From the NCBI GenBank assembly GCA_902805475.1, contig CADCSX010000008.1, forward strand, positions 1,736,001 to 1,800,000: 64,000 nt of DNA, given 5' to 3'. Source of the stretch: Entonaema liquescens (Eukaryota > Ascomycota > Sordariomycetes > Xylariales > Xylariaceae). The position numbers were made by a program, and so were the translations under genes. Of the stretch, positions 22,842 through 32,952 are shown one piece after another (the stretch's first letter is position 1; the number at the start of each line of letters is the position of its first letter). The notes below the pieces were generated by a model. It did not search any database and was not told the DNA's origin. It worked only from the letters and a program-made list of their open reading frames with translations.

Positions 22842-24232
22842 AATGACAAACTTTTTCGTAAGGGATTTTGCGGCAGAGAATTGGATGTACTATACAAACT
22901 GTAAACATACTTAATACCTGGGACAGTCTTTAGAGGTGGAGCGAAATACTGGCAAAGAGCTGGGATTTACCGGGAAATAAGCAATAAACGGCCTTGGATA
23001 TGCTATGAATCCGAGTATGTGTCAAAACAACGATCATTGTAATAAGTTGCCGTGATATGTATATTGGACTGAACTTATCGTGTCTTTGTAGCTATAAGTC
23101 ATTTTATATGGCAATTGCAATACAATTCTACATGTCTTAGAGAATTGACATAATGGGTAATAGTTATCATCATTGACCAAGGGATAATCCAGGATACTTC
23201 GCAAATAGTCTTCAAGAACCATTGCTTCTTCAATTTTGTCCAGCTACATGCTGGAATTTGCAGTGCTCAATGTTATTAGCAACTAAATATCGAGGTGCTA
23301 ATCTCTAGGCCCTTATAACCTGTTTCTGACCTTTATTTGATCGAGGAAAAAAGACGAAAGTTCCATTGCGCAAACTGATGCAAAGAGGACAATAGATGAG
23401 GAAACGAACTCCAAATATAGAAGTGTTTGACTATAAGAAAGTCTTACCGAATCAGCACAGCAGGGCATTAGTGTAAAGACACCTTGCTTCTTCCCTTCCC
23501 CAAATGCTAAAGGCAGCATATAAACGTCCCACCCAACAACCAAGCAAATAATCAGTGAGGCGCGCTACGCGAATACGACCTCTCACCACGAAACCGTCGG
23601 TATAAATAATCGCATCAATAGATTTGAGCATCCCGAATTTTCCCACGATGTAATAGTAGTATAAGGACGAGTCTTACCTACCTACCTACCTAGCCAACAA
23701 CATGCGGGCCGGCTTTTCGAGCCTACGCCATAAGCCCTGAACAAACGTAGGTAGGCAGATATGTATGTACTAGGGGGGACCCGGCTGCGGAAGCTAACCT
23801 TCCCTGCCGAATCGGGACGAATTCTCGGGGCGCGAGAACATTCTATTCGCGGGAAAATTAGTCTGATCGGGGGAGGAGCGCCACGCGTGTCCCACTTATT
23901 TCCCTTGCCCCGTCGCAGGCTCGGCCGTCTTGCGAATGGGGAATCCAGCGCGAGGCGGTGGGCTGTAGCTGACACGATGGAAAAAAAAGTGTCAACTCAC
24001 GACCATCGTCTGAGTTCTAGAAGCGATTTGGTGGGCTTTTTTTTTTCTGGGCCCCGTGGGGTGACATCGTGTCCACCCCTGGGACCGCGCGTATGTAGGT
24101 ACAAATTGCGCATAAATGAAGATAAATAACTGCCCATGGGTACCCGTACGATGAGGAAAATCAGCTATGTAGAGCCGCTTGCCTCCCGTACCAAGTACAA
24201 GGTCTGGACAGACGACTTCTTGTTTTGTAGCG
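22842..24232. other. Intergenic region upstream of the GH74 gene
   Basis: No supported gene. A TACC tandem stretch lies at 23674-23693. The last 400 bases are GC-richer and presumably form the promoter and leader of the secreted hydrolase. Confidence 0.5.
23674..23693. repeat. TACC tandem repeat
   Basis: Four head-to-tail copies of TACC ending in TAG. This is the longest run of a motif that recurs in many intergenic regions of this window. Confidence 0.7.
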
Positions 24233-26582
24233 ATGAAGTTCTTCGCAACGGTACAGCTGCTCGTAGCAGCCGCCGAGGCCGCCTTCACATGGCAGAATGT
24301 GAAGATCGGTGGAGGCGGTGGTTTCGTGCCCGGCATCGTCTTTCATCCAACGGCTAAAGGTGTTGCGTATGCCCGGACAGATATTGGTGGCTTATACCGG
24401 CTTAACAAGGACGATTCATGGACTGCTGTTACGGACGGTATCACGGACCATGATAATTGGCATAATTGGGGCATCGACGCCCTCGCTCTCGATCCACAGA
24501 ACGAGAATGCAGTATATGCCGCGGTTGGAATGTATACGAACGACTGGTAGGTTGTCATAGCTGAACCTATTCCTTAAACTTGGGTTACTAATACTAGACC
24601 AGGGACCCGAAGTCCGGTTCTATAATTCGCAGCAGCGACAAAGGAGCTACATGGAAGGTGACTAACCTCCCTTTTAAGGTTGGTGGAAATATGCCTGGCC
24701 GAGGAATGGGTGAACGCCTTGCCGTTGACCCGGCCAACTCCAAAATTCTGTACTTTGGAGCTCGTAGCGGTAACGGACTATGGAAAAGTACAGACGGCGG
24801 TGCGACATTTACCAAAGTGTCTTCATTTACTGCCGTAGGAACTTTCATTCCCGATCCTAATGATGTCGGGGGCTACAATGGAGACAAGCAAGGACTGGCG
24901 TTTGTTACCTTTGATTCTACCAGCGGTACAACGAGTGGTGCTACCAAGAGGATCTTCGTCGGTACGGCCGACAACACCACAGCAAGCGTTTACGTATCCG
25001 AGGATGCGGGTGCTACGTGGAATCCGGTAAAGGGACAACCAGGCACTTACTTCCCCCATAAATGCATCCTTCAACCGAAGGAGAAAGCATTATATCTCAC
25101 ATATAGTGATGGCACAGGCCCATATGATGGGACCTTAGGCGCCGTATATCGATACGATATCACCGCGGGTACCTGGAAAGACATCACACCAGCCTCCGGG
25201 AGTGATTTGTACTTTGGCTTCGGTGGGCTTGGCGTAGACATGCAGAAACCAGGAACAATCGTCGTAGCGAGCTTGAACTCGTGGTGGCCAGACGCGCAGA
25301 TATTTAGGTCGACCGACTCGGGAGCTACCTGGTCCAAACTCTGGGAATGGGCGAACTACCCGGACATGACCCTGCATTATGGACTCACAGTAAGTATTTC
25401 GACCAGATACTGAAAAGAAAATTGTACTGATATCGGTTTCTGTAGGCTTCCAAAGCCCCATGGATCAAGACAGGGTTTATTGACACCGACACCAAAGATC
25501 TCGGGTGGATGATAGAAGCGTTGGTTATTAATCCTCTCGACAGCGACCATTGGCTGTATTCTACCGGATTAACGGTCTTCGGCGGCCATGACCTGACAAA
25601 ATGGGACACAACCCACAACGTGACGATCCAATCGCTCGCCGACGGCATCGAGGAATTTTCTGTTCAGGATCTTGCTTCACCTCCCGGCGGAAGCGAGTTA
25701 TTAGCTGCTGTGGGCGACGACAGCGGATTTACGTTTAAAGATACAGCTAGTCTCAAGACCGCGCCGAAGACACCGTGGATGAACCCGATCTGGTCGACAT
25801 CTTCGAGTGTAGACTACGCCGGGGCATCAGTAAAGAATATCGTCCGCATTGGCAACTCAGCCGGATCACAACAGGTCGCGGTGTCAAGCGACGGCGGCTC
25901 GAGCTGGAACGTGTACTCCGGCGCGGATAGCAACATGAACGGCGGCACGGTAGCCTATTCCGCCAAGGCGGACACGGTAGTCTGGTCAACAGGTACAAAT
26001 GGCGTGCAGCGCTCCCAAAACCAAGGCGCCTTCTCCGCGGTGTCTAGTCTTCCCTCGGGCGCCGTGGTCGCATCGGACAAGCAGAACAATACCGTTTTTT
26101 ACGGCGGTTCAGCAGCAAGCTTCTACGTTAGCACCGATACGGGGACGTCGTTTTCGAAAGCCGGGTCTCTGGGTAGCGCTACTGCAGTCCGTGACATTGC
26201 CGCTCATCCGACCAAGGCTGGCGATGTCTGGGTGTCGACCGACGCAGGCATTTTTCACTCGACAAACTACGGCTCTTCCTTCACACAGGTCTCTACTGCC
26301 CTTAAGAATACATACCAAATTGCGCTAGGGCGAGGTTCGGGAACGACCTGGAACGTATACGCGTTTGGTACAGGGTCTGCGGGAGCCAAGCTGTATGGCA
26401 GTGCAGATGATGGGGCTTCCTGGACTGACCTTCAGGGAAGTCAAGGATTTGGTTCCATTGATAGTTGTAGGCTTGCCGGCAGTGGAAATACGGCGGGACA
26501 AGTATACGTTGGAACGAATGGGCGCGGAGTCTTGTATGCCTCCGGCACGATTAAGAAGCGTTCGACGGCCTTTGATGCGTAG
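24233..26582 (+). CDS. Secreted GH74 xyloglucanase
   Basis: Glycoside hydrolase family 74, which cuts xyloglucan of plant cell walls outside the cell. Exons 24233-24546, 24603-25389 and 25446-26582 give 745 aa; both 56-bp introns keep phase. The start gives a signal peptide (MKFFATVQLLVAAAEA) followed by the family N-terminus FTWQNVKIGGGGGFVPGIVF. The paired seven-bladed propellers show as repeated Asp-box-like motifs (SSDKGATW, STDGGATF, SEDAGATW, STDSGATW, SSDGGSSW). Asp50 in ARTDIGGLYR corresponds to the conserved N-terminal catalytic Asp of the family. A second acidic site is likely in VGDDSGF near residue 457. There is no C-terminal CBM1. The exo or endo mode cannot be decided from what I see. 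It indicates a plant-associated or litter-decaying lifestyle. Confidence 0.93.
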
Positions 26583-27203
26583 TTTCACAACCCAATTAGC
26601 TGAAGGTTAACCTCGTTTGCCCATTTCATGACAATTGACCAGACATCGTGAGATCTACTTTTGCAGAACGTATTGTTGAAAAGACCCAAGTTCTAAATCA
26701 ATCCAGGTGAAGACTATTGTTAAGATATTGCCCCTGTCAGCCAAGTCATTCTGGTGACGCGTCTAATAGGTTAGCCACAAGCGGCATTCTCACTGCCACT
26801 CTTGAATTTCGATGTAAGCCAATGAAGCAGCTTTGAGGCTAAGTAGAATGATATTAGGTACCGCAAGTCGATCAGTTACCAGGAGGTACAACGGAGATTC
26901 CACGCTAACGAAACCACAGCCCAATAATATGAGCTCTTTCATCCCCAATCCCCACATCTATGACGAAGCTCTTGCTTGACTCTTCCCTGCTTCAGTTTCA
27001 TTCTCAGCAGATGCTTGTAAGTAGGTACGTACTGCACAGCCATAAATCCATGTGTTGTTTCGTTTGCAAAGGACCAAAGAAGAACAAGCAAGCCAATATC
27101 TTAAAAGACTAAACCTTCTCATACTTTTAGGTAAACTTCCAATATCAAACCGTCATATCAATATTAAAGCACGTCAAATTGAAGCATATCAACCCACCAA
27201 CTT
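26583..27203. other. Intergenic region with promoter of the small Cys-rich gene
   Basis: No coding frame. It ends in the non-coding first exon of the downstream small gene, which has a spliced 5' UTR. Confidence 0.5.
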
Positions 27204-27266
27204 GTAAGTGATCCGCAGTTGACTTTCATCCCGAATAAGAGAAAGCTAATAGTATCATTATAACAG
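27204..27266 (+). other. Intron in the 5' UTR of the 57-aa gene
   Basis: Donor GTAAGT at 27204, branch-like GCTAAT and acceptor ACAG ending at 27266; 63 bp. It lies 24 bp before a strong initiator ATG, so the small downstream frame is probably a real spliced transcript. Confidence 0.7.
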
Positions 27267-27290
27267 ATACCTCCCGATATTTCATCAACC

Positions 27291-27464
27291 ATGGCTTGCG
27301 GATCATCTCATTCCCTCGTTAATCGGAACGGCCCCGGCAGCGCCGCATCCTCGACTTTCGAGAATATCATTAAACCCGCCGATGCCACAGGAGGCAAGAC
27401 GAGGTGTATTGACTGCGGCGACTTCGAGTGTTGCTGTATCCCTATTCCTTGCTCCGTTATGTGA
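27291..27464 (+). CDS. 57-residue cysteine-rich protein
   Basis: An ATG in near-ideal context (ATCAACCATGGCT) opens a 58-codon frame ending in TGA. The peptide begins MACGSSHSLVNRNGPGS and ends in a Cys cluster (TRCIDCGDFECCCIPIPC, then SVM). There is no N-terminal hydrophobic signal, so it is not an obvious secreted effector. The C-x2-C and CCC pattern could bind metal or be lipid-modified; this is inference. The 5' UTR intron just upstream supports expression. I do not recognise the family. It sits between the GH74 gene and the MED7 3' end. Confidence 0.6.
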   Translation: MACGSSHSLVNRNGPGSAASSTFENIIKPADATGGKTRCIDCGDFECCCIPIPCSVM

Positions 27465-27785
27465 GATGCGAGGGAACAAAAACCAATAATGAACGCCATG
27501 CAAAGACACGATTCACGAGGCGTTATTAGATACGAAGCTTGCGTTTTGCAGGATATGGGTTGATTTCACTTGGTGGTATAGCACTAGAGTATCCTAAAGG
27601 GTATTTTTGATGGGATTGAATAAATCAATGCATTTTCATCAAGCGCATTCCCGCCATTCCTCTCGAGATGGGTATCAATATCATTGCGCTGTCTTTTATA
27701 GCACCCCCGACGCCCACGCCATAGTCAATAAAAAGTCTATAAAATGAATTGATGAGATAAGCAATATGTGACGTGACGTTTCTTC
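27465..27785. other. Convergent 3' intergenic region
   Basis: About 320 bp between the stop of the small Cys-rich gene and the MED7 stop; presumably 3' UTRs. Nothing else seen. Confidence 0.5.
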
Positions 27786-28571
27786 TTAGATGTCTCTGGC
27801 GACCGACGTCCACGTTTCCCTCTGGTAGCTCCACGATTCTTTCTTTTTGGGGGTCGTCAAGTTGTTGATAAGTTCATCTTCGATCTTTAAGCTACCTAGC
27901 CCTTCCATAATACGTTCAGCCTTGTCTTTCGCATCCCGGATCGCATTAGTCTCGGCTCGTGTACGGTCCAGCTGCGCCTGCATCATAGAGATGAGCGACT
28001 CGCGGGCTTGATGAGGTCGGTACTCGTTGATGAGGTGGTGAAAGTTGAGAAATAGGTGGCGCATATCTTGGGTCTTCTCTTCGGCCTAATTAATTCATGT
28101 TAGAGAGAATGCCGTAAATAGTATCTCATCACAAGTGTAAGGTCGTACAGCTTCTGGCTTGGTAGCTAGCAATCCAACAAGTTCCAGGAAGTTTAATAGC
28201 AGTGACTTGGCCAATCTCTTGAGTATGAGTGCGCGGTCAAAGTGCTTGCCATCCCGGTCCCTCTCTTCTGGATTTGGGAACAACGGTTTAATATCCGTGT
28301 CCTCAAGCCGCGGAAGTTCATCCTTCAATTTATATGGATCTCCAAAGACCCTCCATGCTCCCTCGGTGGGTTCCAGCGGTGGTTGGAGATTGCGTAGCTC
28401 GTTAGGCAAGTTTTGAAGGCGGACTTTTGACACATCTTCGATTCCCTCCTTTTCCGCCTGTTGTTTCCGTAACTCGTCGAAGCGCGTAAGGTTCTCGGGT
28501 GTAAAGTCACGCCAGAAAGGAGGCGGCGGCGGCCAAGTAGATGACACCAGGACCTGATCCTCTTCTTCCAT
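27786..28571 (-). CDS. MED7: Mediator of RNA polymerase II transcription subunit 7
   Basis: Middle-module subunit of the nuclear Mediator complex that bridges activators and RNA polymerase II. Exons are 28149-28571 and 27786-28085, and the 63-bp intron has donor GTACGA, a CTAAC branch and a TTAG acceptor in phase 0; 240 aa. The N-terminus has the family's VSSTWPPPPPFWRDFTPEN with the poly-Pro entry and the FDELRKQQ segment. The middle LKRLAKSLLLNFLELVGLL and the second exon's LFLNFHHLINEYRPHQARES are the most conserved Med7 blocks, followed by a helical C-terminus. Length is normal for fungal Med7. Divergently placed to the ZNF830-like gene. Confidence 0.96.
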
Positions 28572-29234
28572 TTCTGTATAATTTAAATACGTAATGTATA
28601 GGCAGTCTACCTATAAGAAGAAATTGGAACAGTGGTGGGCTGTTATGAAGAATCGAAGTTGTGTGGATGTGTCAATTGGAAGTGGGAAAGGTGTTGTATT
28701 GCTCGTGATTCTTAGGATTGTCTCTAAACTTTGAAGAAAGTGAAGGCAGCTACATACACTCTTTATCGATTAGATTAATACATAAGAGTGAATACCTAAG
28801 TTCCCGCTCTAGGTTAGGTACATTCAGGTAGGTACCCTCGTGCGCCGCTACGCTACTGTAGTACATCCGTAGCTTAAAATACACCACATGCACATGCTAA
28901 CATGCTGACGGCAATTTAGGAACTCCGCAATTGGAGCTTTAAGGGAGATCCATCCGAGTGCGGGGCACTTTTAGAAGCTTCCCTTGTGGCTGAACCCTTG
29001 ATAAGCTAAGGGTAATCCCGACATCTCTGAGGTCAGTCCGCCTCATTAAAGTTTAAACCACTAAGGAGAAGCCACAAAACGATCGTCATGACAACTTCGT
29101 ATACCCTCTAAACACGAAACAGACATACTCGAAGCCATTCACAGATTTACAGACAATTCCTCAATATATTCATCATTCTTCCAGGTTACTTTCCTAAGCG
29201 AGAACTTCTCATATTGGTAGGAATAACGGTCACA
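28572..29234. promoter_or_regulatory. Divergent promoter of MED7 and the ZNF830-like gene
   Basis: 663 bp between two outward-facing starts. It contains AGGTAGGTACC-type motifs near 28,830 and no coding frame. Specific factor sites are not claimed. Confidence 0.5.
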
Positions 29235-30333
29235 ATGGCAGACGCCCGAGCCTTGCTTCGCGCTCACCGCGCCGAGAACCGTATCAAGCATCCCCACGCC
29301 GCATACTCGGACGCAGGGAAGCTACTATGCAAGCTATGTCATGAGCCCATAAAGACGGAGGCGTTATGGGAAACCCATGTCCGGAGTCCGAACCACCAAA
29401 AAGAGCACTGCAGAGCTCGCAACCACAGGCCGTATCCTCGACCGACGGGGTAACGGTAAGCGGAAACATGACGATGTCGACGAAAGCATGTCCGACGCAG
29501 ACGGCGACGCGGAAGACACCATACGGAAGAAGCGTAGCAAGCCCGACCTGGCCCTATCCACGAGCAACGGCGGTGAGAAGAGACAGTCGCCCCCGGAGCT
29601 ATCGAGGCGCACTTCGCATAATACCCCTGTTCACGGCGTCGAGATCGCGATACCGTCGCGGCCCGCCACGCCAGCAGCCGGATCGAATTCCGCGACCTCG
29701 ACGCCCAAGGGCGCACCAGTTGGTCGCTCACCGCTCATCGGCTCGGAAACCACCTCTACGTCTACGTCTACGCCGTCCAACCTCCCCATCTCAACACAAT
29801 CTATCTCCGTTCCATCCACCACGACCGCTCCGCCAGCCCAACCGTCGAACGGCGCCGTAGACGAGGACGAATGGGCCGCTTTCGAAGCCGAGATAGCAGC
29901 GGAGCCGGCGCCGCCCACAACATCCGCTGCGCAGGGGTACTCCGCAGACGCGACGATCTCCGCGCCGGCGCTGACCGCCGCCGAAATAGCCGCGCGGTCG
30001 CAGGAGGAAGAGAACGAGCGGCGGAAGCACCTAGTAGACGCGCAGATCGCGGACGAGCGGGAGGACGCGACGCGGGCTCTGGAGGCGGAGTTCGAGGAGA
30101 TGGAGGAGCTGGAGGGGCGGGTGCGGCGGCTCAAAGAGCGGCGCGAGCAGCTGCGCAAGGGCGGCGTGGCAAATCTCCGAACTGCTGCCGTCGCTAATGA
30201 CGACGTGGTCATGGCTAAGAGCCCGGCGGAGGGCAAGGAGAATAGTACCGCCAGTATACCCGAAGAAGATGAAGACGATGAGGATGATGATTATGAGGAG
30301 GACGATGATTGGGATGCGTTTCGACTTCGGTAA
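29235..30333 (+). CDS. ZNF830/CCDC16-like zinc finger protein (apparent 1-base frameshift)
   Basis: Eukaryotic nuclear protein related to ZNF830 (CCDC16), linked in animals to splicing and genome stability. The N-terminus MADARALLRAHRAENRIKHP leads to one C2H2 finger, CKLCHEPIKTEALWETHVRSPNH (shown by its ends: C-x2-C and H-x5-H). After the finger the frame breaks. Continuing in the first frame gives a stop at about 29452, whereas the next frame carries 300 residues of clear coding sequence: basic NGKRKHDD, Ser/Thr/Pro-rich middle, DEDEWAAFEAEI, a coiled coil with RRLKERREQLRKGG, and an acidic tail ending DDWDAFRLR. The join falls in an A5 run at 29398-29402; four As give HQKST and an uninterrupted 365-residue protein. 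No intron fits there, because available GT-AG pairs are under 40 bp. Confidence 0.85.
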
Positions 30334-30880
30334 GAAGAGTATGGAAATAGGGGTCCATAAGGGAGGGATGATAAGACGTGATAATATTTAGACGGATTCG
30401 AGCTTGATTGTCGGGGAAAAGGAGTTATTACTTTGCATAGGGCCACAATAGCAGTATTCTAGGTTTCCCAACAAAAGGAAATCGCATGAGTATTATATGT
30501 GTTCAAAAAGGGGGAGCATATAATTATATGTATCTGAGAGTTCAGCGTATACGGTTTTTTCTTGTATTGAAGTACATACAATATTGTACCATAAGGGAGA
30601 CGGAAAACTCCTGAGAAAATGAAACCCAACAGATATCCCCGAACCTGGACATTAAGTTACATCATTCAAATACAATTGTCTTTACATCTTTGTGCTTGCA
30701 GGCATACTAAAGCCTGGTACACCTACAAAACTCCTTATTAGTGGGCTCTTACCTTTGTCGGCCATACGGCATTCATCAATCCAAATTAGAGGTAATTCGT
30801 GGCGAAGGGGTCAGCATCTATCCACCACGAACGGATAGTGATGAGTGGAAGAGGGGATCTACCTTTCACAGGTAGATATA
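30334..30880. other. Convergent 3' intergenic region
   Basis: Between the stop codons of the zinc-finger gene and the F-box gene. No gene or repeat seen. Confidence 0.5.
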
Positions 30881-32255
30881 TCAGACGCCCCATCCCTCGC
30901 CTGGTACACCATCGCTGTCTCTCCCTACGCGTTCCCAAAACTTCCTCAGCCGCCACACCCTCCCGACACCGGCGTGCTCTTCCCATTTCCTAACCCCTTC
31001 GCTCCTTTCCCGCACCTCACCGCGCCAGACAGCTCCGACCCAACGCCGGAGACCGTCCTTTAGCCTCTCTTTCTCAACAGCACGCTTTTTTGCAATAAGA
31101 CTAGGGGCCATACCGCTCTGCACGGCTTCTGGCGGAAGCACTCCGCGCTGCACCAGAGACTCGGCGGAAGGCCGAAGCGGTAAGCTGCGTGACAGCCGAA
31201 TTGAAACGAGGCTGCGCGCTAGCCGCCGCGAGATCTGCGTTGTGTGCGTCAAGAAGATATGGCGGGAGATTAGTTCCGCAAGCGTAGGCCGCGAGGGCGA
31301 AGTTAAGAGGGACAGAAGTGACAGGCGGGCGCGCCGGAGGCGAAGGGTGTGAAGGATGGGGTGTAAGGACAGAGTCCTAAAGTGATGGTTAATCTACCTC
31401 TACCGTTAGTATAGCATGATCTACGAAGCACTGCAACATTTGGGGGAGTGGCCGTTTGTCGAGAATAAAAAGTAAAAGGAAGGGCGCATTGGACCGACAT
31501 CGACGCGCGGTTACGTTTCAACGGAGGCCTTTGCGCAAGAAGAATACGAACATGAGAATAATGGCTCATAGCTAGGTTGCATGCGGGAGTGAAACCCAGG
31601 CTTCTCCAACCCGAATAAAGTTTTAATCAAGTGGAAGCCGGTATGTAAGCCGATTTTCGCATCGGCATCATGAATATGTATAAGCCAAAGGACAACATAC
31701 CCTTGAAACGGCTAGTAGATCGCTCACATCTAGGAAGGTCAAAATATGCGTCAAGATTTCATTAGGTAGGCCATCGAAAGTCAGGAAGTCCCACCCCCAG
31801 CGCAACAGGGTCGACCCTCTCGTCAGCATGACGTCTACTATCCTTTCTTTATGAGGTCTTTGTGCAAAGGTAGATGACGCATTAGGCGTGAATATGGACG
31901 GTCCCGACGATGAAGCCACCGCATCTGGCGACGGCCTTGAAACACGCGCATATTGACTCGCGGCTGGCCGCATCCCGTCGTCATCAAGCATTCCACAGTG
32001 AGTTTCCAGGTGGTCGGAGTTTAACGAGTCCACAACTAGGGCATCTAGTTGGGCATCAACAGTGGTGACCGTTCTCGAGACCGACTCCCGTGGGGTAGTA
32101 TCGCCACTCTCGGCGGCGGGCGGCGAGAAAGGTAAAGAGGACGCATGCGGCAGCAGCGTCGTGGTGTGACTTGACGTGACCAAGGTCAGGTCGCGGGCCC
32201 TAGTGACGAGATGCTGTCTCATATCGGCTCCCCTACGGGCTGAACATTCCGACAT
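30881..32255 (-). CDS. F-box domain protein, two exons
   Basis: F-box proteins recruit substrates to SCF ubiquitin ligases through Skp1. Exon 1 (31701-32255) encodes a Ser/Thr-rich disordered N-terminus and then the F-box start, FDGLPNEILTHILTFLDVSD, at about residue 161. Exon 2 (30881-31393) completes it with HHFRTLSLHPILHTLRLRRA and a basic C-terminal domain with LAELISRHIFLTHTTQISRR and LRPSAESLVQRGVLPPEA. The join is a 307-bp phase-0 intron with GTATGT donor and GTAG acceptor, long for this genome; a small extra exon inside is possible. Exon 2 has no in-frame ATG, which is why it must be spliced to exon 1. Total 355 aa. No substrate-binding repeats (WD40, LRR) are seen, so the target is unknown. 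Confidence 0.8.
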
Positions 32256-32810
32256 GTTTGCAGCCTAGCCGAGATGGGAAGTGCCAGGTAGCAGCAATGA
32301 TGAAGTGGCAGTAGGGATAGCTCTCCTCTGCTAGGTGTACCTCCGGCGAAGCACAGAGTAAGATGAGGATACCTAGTATACTGTACACAAGGTCAGTCCT
32401 CGGTGAGAGTTTGCGCGAATAGATAGCTGCAGGACAACAGCAAGACACGATGGTGAGTGCCAGTTACTGTGCCATATGCCAATTTGATAAGATCCGAGCT
32501 CCCGAGTGGTTGGAAACGACAAACCACTAAGACAAGTAATATGGTGAACAGACAAGCGTCTTACGGGCGGTTAGCTACTTGCACCAAAAAAGATGCATAT
32601 ATTGTACCAGGTGTATGTACGCGTGCGTCTTGCTGACCCTATATTAACAGGTGTTAATACCAAGTGAGGCGAGCGGCAGCTACCTGGGGAAGCTATTCTC
32701 AGTCGGCAAGACTTACGATGGTTTGGGGTTCTTGGTGCCCTGGTGAGGGGAAAGCAGAAGGTAACGGCGCGAAAAGCGGGAGTGATTGACGTGCTGAAAG
32801 GATGTATGAG

Positions 32811-32834
32811 TGTATGTATGTATGTATGTATATA
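32811..32834. repeat. TATG microsatellite
   Basis: About six copies of TATG/GTAT in a row, ending in TATATATG. Confidence 0.75.
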
Positions 32835-32930
32835 TGCAGTGGCGTTGATAGAGCGATGCAGTTAATAACATGAAAAGCCAGCTGTTCTGCTGTAGGGGTC
32901 TAGTCTAAGTCATAGCAAGGCAGCACTTTA

Positions 32931-32952
32931 ATGGCGGTATGGCGGTATGGCG
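32931..32952. repeat. GGCGGTAT tandem repeat
   Basis: An 8-bp unit repeated almost three times (ATGGCGGT), breaking up into GGTAGAGCGGTGGTAGAG. Confidence 0.7.

Noticed and set aside
29366..30236. Long antisense and alternative frames over the ZNF830-like gene
   Set aside because: Typical GC-rich shadow frames of a real coding region; composition (Arg/Pro/Ser-rich) shows no independent motif.
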